A stretch of 64,000 bases of DNA from assembly GCF_006438875.1 (NCBI RefSeq), contig NZ_RCZH01000013.1:124001-188000 (forward strand), given 5' to 3'. The notes under the pieces were generated by a model, which saw only the letters and a program-made list of their open reading frames with translations, did not search any database and had not been told where the DNA came from. Shown in pieces: positions 24,348 to 32,373 of this stretch (positions within the stretch are counted from its first letter, which is position 1; each line of letters begins with the position of its first letter). The DNA is from Flavobacterium pectinovorum (lineage in GTDB: Bacteria; Bacteroidota; Bacteroidia; Flavobacteriales; Flavobacteriaceae). Position numbers and translations under genes: made by a program.

Positions 24348-25931
24348 ATGGAAGCACTTTTTATATTTATAGCAAAGTCAAGCGGACTGATCATTTTATT
24401 TTTTATTGCTTATCATTTTTTGTTGCGCAAGGAAACATTCTTCAACAGTAACAGATGGTTTTTATTGGCGGGTTTAATAACTTCTGTTGTATTGCCTTTT
24501 TTGGTTTACACCAAAGTGGTCTGGATTAACCCTGCTCCTGCTTTAAATATAAATTATACACAACTTAATTCTCAAAATATAGGAAGTGAGTTTTTAGAAA
24601 TCAATTGGAACCTTGTCATTATTGCTGTTTATAGTATTGGTTTCATTGGCTTTTTAATCAAATTTGGAATAGATTTTTACAGCTTAAACTCCATTATAAA
24701 AGGAAAAAAAATACAACAACAAGCTGATTTTAAGTTTATAGATGTAAAAGAAAACATTGCGCCTTTCTCTTATTTTGATTATATCGTGTACAACTCATCA
24801 ATGTACACAGCATCAGAATTAGAGAGTATTCTCGAACATGAAAAAGTTCACAGTGATCAAAATCATACCGTAGATGTTCTTGTTTCAAGAGTGTTTTGTA
24901 TGTTGTTTTGGTTCAATCCAATTATGTGGTTTTATAAAAAAGCAATCGTTCAAAATCTCGAATTTATTGCTGACAAAGAAGCTGCCCAAAAAATATCAGA
25001 TAAAAAAGCCTATCAATACACGCTTTTAAAAATAACAACACACGAATCATGTGTTGCAATCACCAATCATTTTTATCAATCATTAATCAAAAAACGAATC
25101 ATTATGTTAAACAAAAATCAATCAAAAAAGAGCAGCTCCTGGAAGTACTGCACGGTACTTCCTGCTCTTGTTGTGTTTGTGCTTTTATTTCAAGTTGAAG
25201 TAATTGCAAAGGAGAAAAAGGGTACTACTATTGAAGTTTCTAAAAAAGAAAGTAAATCTGTTGAAGTTTTCAAAATCAATAAAACAACTACAGATCATGA
25301 CTTAAAAATCATTGCAGAAAAATTAAAGCTAAATCACAATGTTGATTTTACAATTTCGGAATTAAAACGAAATTCTCAAAACGAAATAATTGCAATAAAA
25401 GTACACGCAAAAAGAGGTTCAGAGCAAGTTCAGGAATATGAGGTTCTTGGTGACAAAGGAATTAAAGATTGCGGAATTATGATCACAACGGCTGATGATG
25501 GTTCTAAGAAAATCAGTCTGGTTGCAAACAATCAAGTTGGCGATTCTAGTGATAAAGCGCATAAAGTTGAAATAATAAAAGTTCAAAACTCTAAAACTAA
25601 TACTGATGTTAACATTAATTCTAATACTAGCACAAAAACTAATTGCACTGTTAGCACCGCTACTAACACTGTTATAAACACTAATGTAGACGAAAAAACA
25701 AATACAAAAGTTGTTATTAAAGGTAAGGCAAATTCCACTTTAAAAATATATGGCGATCCGCTATATATCGTTGATGGAGTCGTAATCGGTAATGTTAGCA
25801 AAGATGATTCCAAGCTGATTGATCCGAATAACATCAAATCAGTAACGGTTTTAAAAAGCAATGCTGAAACTCTTGTTAAATACGGAGAAGAAGGTGCTAA
25901 TGGAGTAATTATTATTGAAACAAAAGACTAA
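24348..25931 (+). CDS. BlaR1-type M56 family membrane metallopeptidase with C-terminal plug-like segment
   Basis: Sensor-protease of 527 residues. Four membrane helices are visible (about 4-24, 38-57, 88-108 and 268-287). The cytoplasmic Zn-protease motif HEKVH is at about 164-168, with the downstream LEFIADKEA at about 204-212. The extracytoplasmic part lacks a penicillin-binding domain; it has an Asn/Thr-rich linker and ends (about 468-527) in a segment resembling the TonB-dependent receptor plug: PLYIVDGVVIG ... IKSVTVLKSNAE ... YGEEGANGVIIIETKD. Family knowledge suggests signal-dependent repressor inactivation; the signal is unknown. It follows blaI by 5 bp. Confidence 0.85.
   Translation: MEALFIFIAKSSGLIILFFIAYHFLLRKETFFNSNRWFLLAGLITSVVLPFLVYTKVVWINPAPALNINYTQLNSQNIGSEFLEINWNLVIIAVYSIGFIGFLIKFGIDFYSLNSIIKGKKIQQQADFKFIDVKENIAPFSYFDYIVYNSSMYTASELESILEHEKVHSDQNHTVDVLVSRVFCMLFWFNPIMWFYKKAIVQNLEFIADKEAAQKISDKKAYQYTLLKITTHESCVAITNHFYQSLIKKRIIMLNKNQSKKSSSWKYCTVLPALVVFVLLFQVEVIAKEKKGTTIEVSKKESKSVEVFKINKTTTDHDLKIIAEKLKLNHNVDFTISELKRNSQNEIIAIKVHAKRGSEQVQEYEVLGDKGIKDCGIMITTADDGSKKISLVANNQVGDSSDKAHKVEIIKVQNSKTNTDVNINSNTSTKTNCTVSTATNTVINTNVDEKTNTKVVIKGKANSTLKIYGDPLYIVDGVVIGNVSKDDSKLIDPNNIKSVTVLKSNAETLVKYGEEGANGVIIIETKD
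25011..25099 (+). repeat. 89-bp block identical to 27005-27093 (copy 1)
   Basis: Within the M56 genes, an 89-bp stretch coding YQYTLLKITTHESCVAITNH and the following residues is identical in both copies, while flanking codons differ (for example GCC versus GCG just before). The two blocks are 1,994 bp apart. Confidence 0.85.
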
Positions 25932-25958
25932 TTTGAATTGCATTTAAAAACTAAAATT

Positions 25959-26327
25959 ATGCAAAAGCTAACCAACAAGGAAGAAGAGATCATGCATATT
26001 TTATGGAAGCTTAAAAAAGCTTTTGTAAAAGAGATTCAAACGGAAATCAAAGAAGATCAACCTCACTACAATACGCTTTCAACTATTGTTCGTAATCTTG
26101 AGGAAAAAGAATATGTAGCACATAATGCTTTTGGAAATACACATCAATATTACCCAATTGTAACTATCGAAGACTATAGTAAAGGATTTATGAGTACTGC
26201 AATTGATAATTATTTCGATAGTTCTTATAAAAGTATGGTTTCCTTTTTTGCTAAAGAAGAAAAAATTTCGGCAGCAGAATTACGCGAAATCCTGGCAATG
26301 ATAGAAACTCCTCAAGAAGTAAAATAA
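25959..26327 (+). CDS. BlaI/MecI/CopY family repressor, second copy
   Basis: A 122-residue paralogue of the gene at 23974, differing mainly in the middle (EYVAHNAFGNTHQYYPIVTI). The winged helix and C-terminal helices are intact. ATG 25959 is chosen because it aligns with the first copy; the frame extends upstream only through a non-homologous leader. It lies 27 bp after the first M56 gene and 5 bp before the second, so all four genes probably form one transcript. No separate operator array is seen here. Confidence 0.9.
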   Translation: MQKLTNKEEEIMHILWKLKKAFVKEIQTEIKEDQPHYNTLSTIVRNLEEKEYVAHNAFGNTHQYYPIVTIEDYSKGFMSTAIDNYFDSSYKSMVSFFAKEEKISAAELREILAMIETPQEVK

Positions 26328-26332
26328 GTATT

Positions 26333-28087
26333 ATGGAAGCACTTTTCATTTTTATCGTAAAATCAAGCGGATTGCTGCTGCTGTTTTACTGTGCATATTA
26401 TTTTTTGCTGCGCAAAGAAACATTCTTTAATAGTAATAGATGGTTTTTACTTGCCGGATTAATAACTTCAATTGTATTGCCGTTTTTAGTTTATACCAAA
26501 ATCGTTTGGATCGATCCTACACCAATGCCAATATCTACTATGGATTATTCCAGAGCTTATATTCCGCATATAATCGAGCAAAAATCTTTTGAGATCAACT
26601 GGAATTATGTAGTACTTGCTATTTATAGTATCGGGTTTCTTGCCTTGATAATAAAATTTGCACTTGATTTTTATAGTTTAAACTCCGTCTTAAAAGGGAA
26701 AAAAGTACACCAGCAAGCTGATTTTAAGTTTATAGATGTAAGCGAGAATATTGCCCCTTTTTCTTATTTTGATTATATCGTGTACAACTCATCAATGTAT
26801 ACGGCTTTGGAATTAGAAAATATTATTGAGCATGAAAAAGTGCATAGCGATCAAAATCATACCATGGATGTTCTGATTTCAAGGGTATTCTGCGTGCTGT
26901 TTTGGTTCAATCCAATTATTTGGCTGTATAAAAAAGCTATTCTTCAGAACCTTGAATTTATTGCTGATTATGAAGCTGCCAAAAAAATATCAGACAAAAA
27001 AGCGTATCAATACACGCTTTTAAAAATAACAACACACGAATCATGTGTTGCAATCACCAATCATTTTTATCAATCATTAATCAAAAAACGAATTGTCATG
27101 TTAAACAAAAATCAATCAAAAAAATGGAACTATTGGAAGTATTATGCAATAATTCCCGCACTTGTCGCTTTTGTACTGTTGTTTCAAATTAAAACCATCG
27201 CACAAGAGAAAAATCAACCTCAGGAAATTTCTAAAACGAATGATTCAGATGATATTTATAACATTAATAAAAACACAACTGATCAGGAAATAAAAGTAAT
27301 AGCCGAAAAACTAAAAAAGAATCATGGTGCAGATGTTGCCGTTTCTAACATAAAGAGAAACGCTAAAAACGAATTAATAGGGATTAAAATCAATATTAAA
27401 AAAGGAACTGAAGAGGTTCAAACCATTCAAATTGATGGTGATGAAGCGATAGACAGCTTTGCAATTTCTGTTTCAACTGAAAAGAACGGTGTTAAAAAAA
27501 TTGGTATTGTTACAGATACAGAAAGTGATAAGTCAACTGATTATCAAAGTCGTGTAGCAGAAATCGAAAATTATAATGACTCGGACAGAATGGCTCCGCC
27601 GGTTCCTCCTACGCCTCCTGCAACACCAGAATTACAGCCAGCACCAATTGCTCCGGTAATGCCTGTATTACCAAAAGATTTAGAGCTGCCGGCTCCGCCT
27701 AATATGTCAAATATGCCAAAACCTCCTGTTCTGCCAAGAAATACAAAGGATAAAGTGGCTATGGAAAATTTTGACAAAAAGATGGCAGAATTTCAGAAAA
27801 AAATGGACGCATTTCAACCAAAATTGGACGTTTATCAAAATCAAGTAGAAGATATTATGTCAAAACGTGAACTTGTTTATGATAAAGAAATGGAAAAGTA
27901 TGAAATCGCTATGGAAAAATTTGGAGCAGAAATGGATAAATATGGCGCATATGTAGACCAGCAATTTGGAGGAGATTTCGAAAAGAAAATGGAGCAATTT
28001 GAAAAAGATATGAAAGTGTATGAGCAAAATATGAAAGCTCATGAGAAAAACATGAAAAAAGTGGAGAGAGATATTAAAAGGATATAA
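26333..28087 (+). CDS. BlaR1-type M56 family membrane metallopeptidase with Pro-rich and coiled-coil tail
   Basis: A 584-residue paralogue of the gene at 24348. Four membrane helices, the HEKVH motif and LEFIADYEA match the first copy. The extracytoplasmic region diverges: after a shared GTEEVQ-type domain (about 300-400) comes a proline-rich stretch (about 418-465, PPVPPTPPATPELQPAPIAP type) and a long charged helix (about 475-584, repeats of EKxMxxFEKxM type). The Pro-rich rod recalls TonB-like spacers; no plug-like end is present. Paralogue pairs of sensors suggest different inputs to similar repressors. Confidence 0.85.
   Translation: MEALFIFIVKSSGLLLLFYCAYYFLLRKETFFNSNRWFLLAGLITSIVLPFLVYTKIVWIDPTPMPISTMDYSRAYIPHIIEQKSFEINWNYVVLAIYSIGFLALIIKFALDFYSLNSVLKGKKVHQQADFKFIDVSENIAPFSYFDYIVYNSSMYTALELENIIEHEKVHSDQNHTMDVLISRVFCVLFWFNPIIWLYKKAILQNLEFIADYEAAKKISDKKAYQYTLLKITTHESCVAITNHFYQSLIKKRIVMLNKNQSKKWNYWKYYAIIPALVAFVLLFQIKTIAQEKNQPQEISKTNDSDDIYNINKNTTDQEIKVIAEKLKKNHGADVAVSNIKRNAKNELIGIKINIKKGTEEVQTIQIDGDEAIDSFAISVSTEKNGVKKIGIVTDTESDKSTDYQSRVAEIENYNDSDRMAPPVPPTPPATPELQPAPIAPVMPVLPKDLELPAPPNMSNMPKPPVLPRNTKDKVAMENFDKKMAEFQKKMDAFQPKLDVYQNQVEDIMSKRELVYDKEMEKYEIAMEKFGAEMDKYGAYVDQQFGGDFEKKMEQFEKDMKVYEQNMKAHEKNMKKVERDIKRI
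27005..27093 (+). repeat. 89-bp block identical to 25011-25099 (copy 2)
   Basis: Exact match to the block in the first M56 gene; adjoining bases differ on both sides. Confidence 0.85.
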
Positions 28088-28176
28088 TTCAATATCAAAA
28101 CAATATAAAAGTAAAGCGAATTAACTAGATAATAACTCCGTTTTAAATGTGCAATAGACATTTAAAACCTCAATCA

Positions 28177-28208
28177 AAAGACTTTGCCTAACCGCAAGGT
28201 CTTTTTTT
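28177..28208 (+). terminator. Rho-independent terminator of the blaI-M56 tandem operon
   Basis: Stem AAAGACTTTGC with GCAAGGTCTTT (one G-T pair), a 6-base loop, then a run of T. It lies 90 bp after the stop of the second M56 gene. Confidence 0.82.
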
Positions 28209-28209
28209 A

Positions 28210-28217
28210 TATCTTTG
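28210..28217 (+). promoter_or_regulatory. -7 box (TATCTTTG) for the 46-residue protein
   Basis: Matches TAnnTTTG and lies 17 bp upstream of the ATG at 28235, directly after the terminator. The -33 region overlaps the terminator stem and is not clear. Confidence 0.55.
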
Positions 28218-28234
28218 CCAAAAATTAACCTACT

Positions 28235-28375
28235 ATGTATAAAATTTTAGCCAAAATAAACAAACTCCTTTTACCGAGTTTTACCAAGCAAGGTTTGGAT
28301 ATTTCGAAAGCAAAAAAATGGCAAATGTCAATTATAGGTTACCGGGCTTTTGTTACAAAACGAGCTTTGCAATAA
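28235..28375 (+). CDS. 46-residue basic protein conserved in flavobacteria
   Basis: An open frame from ATG 28235 to TAA 28375 encodes a small basic protein (MYKILAKINKLLLPSFTKQG then DISKAKKWQMSIIGYRAFVT and a short tail). It has its own -7 box. Similar small proteins with the pattern LAKINK..LPSFTK.GLD..KA are, from memory, found in other Flavobacterium genomes and sometimes labelled SsrA-binding protein; I see no resemblance to the SmpB beta-barrel, so that label should not be used as a function. The role is unknown. Confidence 0.7.
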   Translation: MYKILAKINKLLLPSFTKQGLDISKAKKWQMSIIGYRAFVTKRALQ

Positions 28376-28488
28376 TATAAAAATATCTTTTAAATAGTTG
28401 AACTTCGCTTCAACAACGCTTTCTTCTTAAGAGATAAAAGATGTTTCTTTCCTGATACATTTCTCATTTATCTCACTTTACTGTTCTC

Positions 28489-29334
28489 ATGAAAAATAAA
28501 GAATTCAATATCCCTCCGGTTTACGCAGTCCTTCTGGCTATTATAAGTGTACAATGTGGTGCCGCAATTGCAAAAACCTTATTTCCTGCAATTGGAGCAG
28601 CAGGAACCGCGTCAATACGAATTGGAGTTTCGGCTATAATTTTACTAATTGCTTACAGACCAAATTTAAAAAAAATCACTCCCGATCAATGGAAAATTGT
28701 TGTTCCATATGGCTTGGCTTTAGGGGCAATGAATTTGATTTTTTATATGGCAATAGAAAGAATCCCAATAGGACTTGCCGTTACTCTGGAATTTATTGGT
28801 CCTCTATTGGTTGCAATAATCGGTTCAACACGTTTAATAGATTATTGCTGGGTTATACTCGCCGCAATTGGGATTGTACTCATTGCTCCGTGGTCAAATA
28901 ATAGTATCGATTCATTAGGAGTTTTATTTGCACTTTTGGCGGGAGCACTTTGGGCGGCTTATATTGTTCTAGGTGGAAAAGTTTCTAAAATCATGCACGG
29001 CGGACAAGCAGTTGCTACCGGAATGTTATTTGGTGCTATTTTAATACTTCCGTTTGGTTTTTACGAAAACGGATTAGTAAATCTAACTCCAAAACTTCTT
29101 GGAATGGGGGTTGCATTGGCGCTTTTGTCCAGTGCCATTCCGTTTACATTAGAAATGAAAGCTTTAGGACAGCTTCCTCCCCGTACTTTTAGCATTTTAA
29201 TGAGCTTAGAGCCTGCTGCAGCTTCTGTTTGTGCTTTTATATTTTTGCAGGAAAAACTTAACTTTTATGAAATCCTGGCTGTAGGCTGTGTTATTATTGC
29301 GTCAGTAGGATCGACATTAACAACTAAACGATAA
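28489..29334 (+). CDS. EamA family (RhtA-type) DMT exporter
   Basis: Ten-span drug/metabolite transporter of 281 residues with two EamA repeats (about residues 10-135 and 145-278). Motifs AIERIPIGLAVTLEFIGPLL and SSAIPFTLEMKALGQLPPRT, and the ending SLEPAAASVCAFIFLQE, are typical of the threonine/homoserine exporter RhtA group. Substrate is inferred from family only. It is followed after 7 bp by a small membrane protein gene. Confidence 0.85.
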   Translation: MKNKEFNIPPVYAVLLAIISVQCGAAIAKTLFPAIGAAGTASIRIGVSAIILLIAYRPNLKKITPDQWKIVVPYGLALGAMNLIFYMAIERIPIGLAVTLEFIGPLLVAIIGSTRLIDYCWVILAAIGIVLIAPWSNNSIDSLGVLFALLAGALWAAYIVLGGKVSKIMHGGQAVATGMLFGAILILPFGFYENGLVNLTPKLLGMGVALALLSSAIPFTLEMKALGQLPPRTFSILMSLEPAAASVCAFIFLQEKLNFYEILAVGCVIIASVGSTLTTKR

Positions 29335-29341
29335 GTTTTAA

Positions 29342-29707
29342 ATGAAAAAAAATTTAATTGAATTTATTAAAATTATTAACGGTATATATTTAATTTCGAT
29401 TTTAATTTGGGGCTTATTCTGGTTTACATCTATTAAAGAAACTGATAATAGAACATTAATAATTGTATCAATTTTTTTATTCGGTACTCAAATTATAATT
29501 TTACTTTGTTCCATTGCCTTCTACTTTCTTACGAAAAATATACTTTTAATTAAAGAACAAATTAAATATAGTTTGATCATTCTAATCTCAGTAATTGATT
29601 TACTTTTTTTAATTAGTGGTAGAGAAAGTGACAGTACTACGTTGATTTTTATATTCTTTATTAACACATTATCAATTTTATATATTTATAAAAATAGATA
29701 CTTATAA
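29342..29707 (+). CDS. Small four-span membrane protein, unknown
   Basis: Protein of 121 residues made almost wholly of four hydrophobic helices (about 12-32, 38-64, 76-93 and 100-116). It is very rich in Ile, Leu and Lys. No family recognised. It follows the EamA gene by 7 bp and is ended by a strong terminator, so it is the second gene of that unit. Confidence 0.6.
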   Translation: MKKNLIEFIKIINGIYLISILIWGLFWFTSIKETDNRTLIIVSIFLFGTQIIILLCSIAFYFLTKNILLIKEQIKYSLIILISVIDLLFLISGRESDSTTLIFIFFINTLSILYIYKNRYL

Positions 29708-29735
29708 AAAGTCCTGTAATTTACAGGACTTTTTT
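29706..29735. terminator. Bidirectional hairpin terminator
   Basis: AAAAGTCCTGTAA and its exact complement with a 1-base loop, flanked by A and T runs. It lies between the convergent small-membrane-protein gene and the fasciclin gene and can serve both. Confidence 0.88.
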
Positions 29736-29768
29736 GCATTGTAGACTTTTGTTTATTGGAGATTCTAA

Positions 29769-30323
29769 TTACATTTTTGGTAGTAATACAGTATCAATTA
29801 CATGAATTACACCATTTGATTGATTCACATCTGCAATTGTAACTTTAGCTTTGTTTCCGCTTTCGTCGCTGATATATAAATCTTTCCCGTCCATCCAGGC
29901 AGTTATAGTTCCACCACTTACAGTTTTAATACTAGCTTTTCCTTTACCCGCTTTAATTGCTTTTGCGATATCAGATGCATTCCATTTTCCGGCAACAACA
30001 TGATAGGTCAAAATAGTTTGTAACGTTTTGATGTTTTCAGGTTTCAATAATGTTTCAACAGTTCCTGCAGGTAATTTATCAAATGCAGCATTTGTTGGAG
30101 CAAAAACAGTAAATGGTCCTTTACCTTGTAATGTTTCTACTAATCCTGCAGCTTTTACAGCAGCAACCAATGTTGTATGATCTTTTGAGTTTACGGCATT
30201 TTCAATAATATTTTTGTTTGGGTACATTGCAGCTCCACCAACCATTACAGTTTTTTGTGCAAATGATGTAAATCCAAATCCTAGTGCTAAAATTGCTACG
30301 GCTAAAAATTTTGTAGTTTTCAT
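29769..30323 (-). CDS. Exported fasciclin (FAS1) domain protein
   Basis: Protein of 184 residues with signal peptide (about 1-22, ending SFAQ) followed by a single FAS1 domain. Diagnostic parts are the H1 region GPFTVFAPTNAAFDKLPAGT (about 88-107), ILTYHVVAGKW and the C-terminal H2 NGVIHVIDTVLLP. FAS1 domains act in cell adhesion and surface binding; exact ligand unknown. It has no cotranscribed neighbour. Confidence 0.92.
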   Translation of the reverse strand: MKTTKFLAVAILALGFGFTSFAQKTVMVGGAAMYPNKNIIENAVNSKDHTTLVAAVKAAGLVETLQGKGPFTVFAPTNAAFDKLPAGTVETLLKPENIKTLQTILTYHVVAGKWNASDIAKAIKAGKGKASIKTVSGGTITAWMDGKDLYISDESGNKAKVTIADVNQSNGVIHVIDTVLLPKM

Positions 30324-30533
30324 AATGAATGTTTTAAGTTATAAGCTCATTTACGGGATAGTTTTCGATTTGGTTTTATTAAAAATTCAAAAAAGATTCA
30401 AATTCATTATAAAATCCGTAAAAACCACTGTAAAACAAGACTTTAAAAATTAAATTTATTTTTAATTATTTTTAAAATCAGAATGACTTTCGTCTTTTTA
30501 TTATTACTAATTTTAAGAATAAAATTCATTTTA

Positions 30534-31466
30534 ATGGAAAATCAAAACCAATCCGAATCCGGAACAAAACATATTATTCAAAGTTTACTGGTAAATATTG
30601 CTATTGCTGTAGCAAAAGGATTTGCGGCGTTTATGACCGGATCCGGCGCAATGTTGGCCGAAACTATTCACTCTACAGCCGATTGCGCAAACCAGCTTCT
30701 GCTTTTACTTGGCGTAAAGCAGGCTAAAAAAGATGCCGATGATGAACATCCATTTGGATATGGAAAATCGGTTTATTTCTGGTCTTTTATGGTGGCAATG
30801 CTTTTGTTTTCTATTGGCGGAATGTTTTCAATTTATGAAGGCGTACATAAATACAATAATCCAGAGCCTGTGCATAATATTGGCTGGGCAATTGGAATCA
30901 TTCTTTTTTCGATTGTAATGGAAGGTTACGCCATGATTTCTAACATTGTAGAAATTAGAAAACGTAAAAAATTAATCTCCTTTTTTCGCTATTTACACGT
31001 TACAAAGGACAGTGATTTGATTATTATTTTTGGAGAAAACGCAGCTGCAGTTTTAGGGTTGTTCCTAGCTTTAATTGCATTATTAGTTTCACATTACACC
31101 GGTGATAGCCGTTATGATGCAATTGGTTCGCTTTGTATCGGAATCGTCTTAATTGCGGTTGCCATCTTTTTGGCAAGTGAGGTAAAATCATTATTGATTG
31201 GCGAAAGTGCCGATCCTGAAATTTTAGAAATCATACACGAAATTGCTAAAGCTGAAAATAATATCACCGAAGTATTAAATTGCAGAACTGTCCAGCAAGG
31301 TCTGGGAGAAGTTTTGGTTTGCATAAAAATTAAAATTGTTCCCGATCTCACGACTCAAGATATTAGCTTATTAATTAATGCTTTTGAAAATGAACTACGC
31401 ACAAAACGTCCCGAAGTAAAATGGCTTTATATCGAACCAGATTTCCAGGAATGGAAAACAATTTAA
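30534..31466 (+). CDS. Cation diffusion facilitator (CDF) family metal transporter
   Basis: Inner-membrane divalent-metal exporter of 310 residues from ATG 30534, with six membrane helices. The TM2 metal motif HSTAD (about H46, D50) and the DEHPFGYGK signature (about 70-78) are intact. In TM5 the usual second motif reads FGENAAAVLG rather than HxxxD, a variant found in one CDF subgroup. The C-terminal cytoplasmic domain (about 225-310) is present. Metal specificity (Zn, Mn or Fe) cannot be decided. The longer frame to 30483 only adds a hydrophobic leader. Confidence 0.85.
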   Translation: MENQNQSESGTKHIIQSLLVNIAIAVAKGFAAFMTGSGAMLAETIHSTADCANQLLLLLGVKQAKKDADDEHPFGYGKSVYFWSFMVAMLLFSIGGMFSIYEGVHKYNNPEPVHNIGWAIGIILFSIVMEGYAMISNIVEIRKRKKLISFFRYLHVTKDSDLIIIFGENAAAVLGLFLALIALLVSHYTGDSRYDAIGSLCIGIVLIAVAIFLASEVKSLLIGESADPEILEIIHEIAKAENNITEVLNCRTVQQGLGEVLVCIKIKIVPDLTTQDISLLINAFENELRTKRPEVKWLYIEPDFQEWKTI

Positions 31467-31556
31467 AATTAAATCTTGTCATTCTGTTTTATTTATTATA
31501 TTTATTTAACATTTTTTCAATAGATAACACACTAATTAACTTAAAACTTATTTATC

Positions 31557-32081
31557 ATGATGCAAAATATAGATCGAAAAGTAAGAAGCAAAAAGTTAAG
31601 TACAAGAGTTGATCTGACCGCAATGGTTAGTGTTTCTTTCTTGCTGATTATATTTTTTATGGTTACAATTGAGTTAGCAAAACCTAAAAGTATAAGTCTT
31701 GATTTTCCAAATCATGATTGCTGTGACTGTTATCCAAGATATGAAGGCGAAAATCGATCAATAACTGTAATGTTGGGCGAAAATAATAAGCTAATATATT
31801 ATATGGGTATTTTAGAATCTCCAATAATTGCTCCAAAAGAAATAAAATACGGTAAAGATGGTATTCGAAAAGAATTACTGAAAAGAAAAAATGTCTTGCT
31901 TCAATATGCTTCTAAAGGTGTGAAACCAGGAAGTATGATTGTAATTATTAAACCAAGTAAAAACTCCAATTATGGTAATTTGGTTGAGATTCTTGATGAA
32001 ATGAAAATAACAGGAATAAAATCCTATTCTATTTTAGATGATTTTACTCCCGAAGAAACAAAATTATTGGCTTTAAAATAA
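31557..32081 (+). CDS. Isolated ExbD/TolR-like protein lacking the membrane aspartate
   Basis: Protein of 174 residues with one membrane helix (about 19-40) and a periplasmic domain, as in ExbD/TolR proteins that power TonB. The region RVDLTAMVSVSFLLIIFFMV aligns with the ExbD motif usually TPMVDxxxLLxxFF, but the proton-path aspartate is Ser (S25) and the Pro is Ala. No ExbB/TolQ or TonB gene lies nearby. It may therefore be an inactive or regulatory ExbD relative. A pair of Cys (CCDC) sits at about 54-57. Confidence 0.75.
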   Translation: MMQNIDRKVRSKKLSTRVDLTAMVSVSFLLIIFFMVTIELAKPKSISLDFPNHDCCDCYPRYEGENRSITVMLGENNKLIYYMGILESPIIAPKEIKYGKDGIRKELLKRKNVLLQYASKGVKPGSMIVIIKPSKNSNYGNLVEILDEMKITGIKSYSILDDFTPEETKLLALK

Positions 32082-32096
32082 CCAAAGCTTCTTTTG

Positions 32097-32160
32097 AAGA
32101 TAACTGCCCTAGCCCAGATAGAAGGGAAAATCCTTTTGTGCCGGTGTTCGGCATAAAAGA
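32097..32160 (+). repeat. Dispersed repeat, family C, partial copy
   Basis: CTAGCCCAGATAGAAG is followed by ATCCTTTTGTGCCG, a 5-base loop and CGGCATAAAAGAT. The reverse-complement relative is at 37204-37275. This resembles a repeat I associate with Flavobacterium intergenic regions. The rest of the gap to 32329 shows no gene. Confidence 0.6.
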
Positions 32161-32329
32161 TTACTTCACATTATATTTATTTTAATCGGAGTTCAGTGAA
32201 CTTCGTTTGGAATGATAGCTGGAAATAGCTCCTGAAAAATAACTTTCAATTTTTAAATTCCAATTAGAAAAAGCTCTCTTCCGGAACTTCGGGGCACTCA
32301 AACTTACAAACTTGAAACAAAAAAATCAT

Positions 32330-32366
32330 AAAAAAAGTCCCACATTGCTGTGGGACTTTCTATTTA
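32330..32366 (-). terminator. Terminator of the LRR gene, identical to 35161-35197
   Basis: Hairpin AAGTCCCACA / TGTGGGACTT with a T run on the minus strand, 7 bp after the stop of the leucine-rich-repeat gene. All 37 bases match the terminator of rpsA exactly. Confidence 0.88.
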
Positions 32367-32373
32367 TATATTT

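Noticed and set aside
25740..25931. Separate TonB-dependent receptor gene fragment
   Set aside because: The plug-like segment is in frame with the M56 protein and has no own start or barrel; it is treated as a domain.
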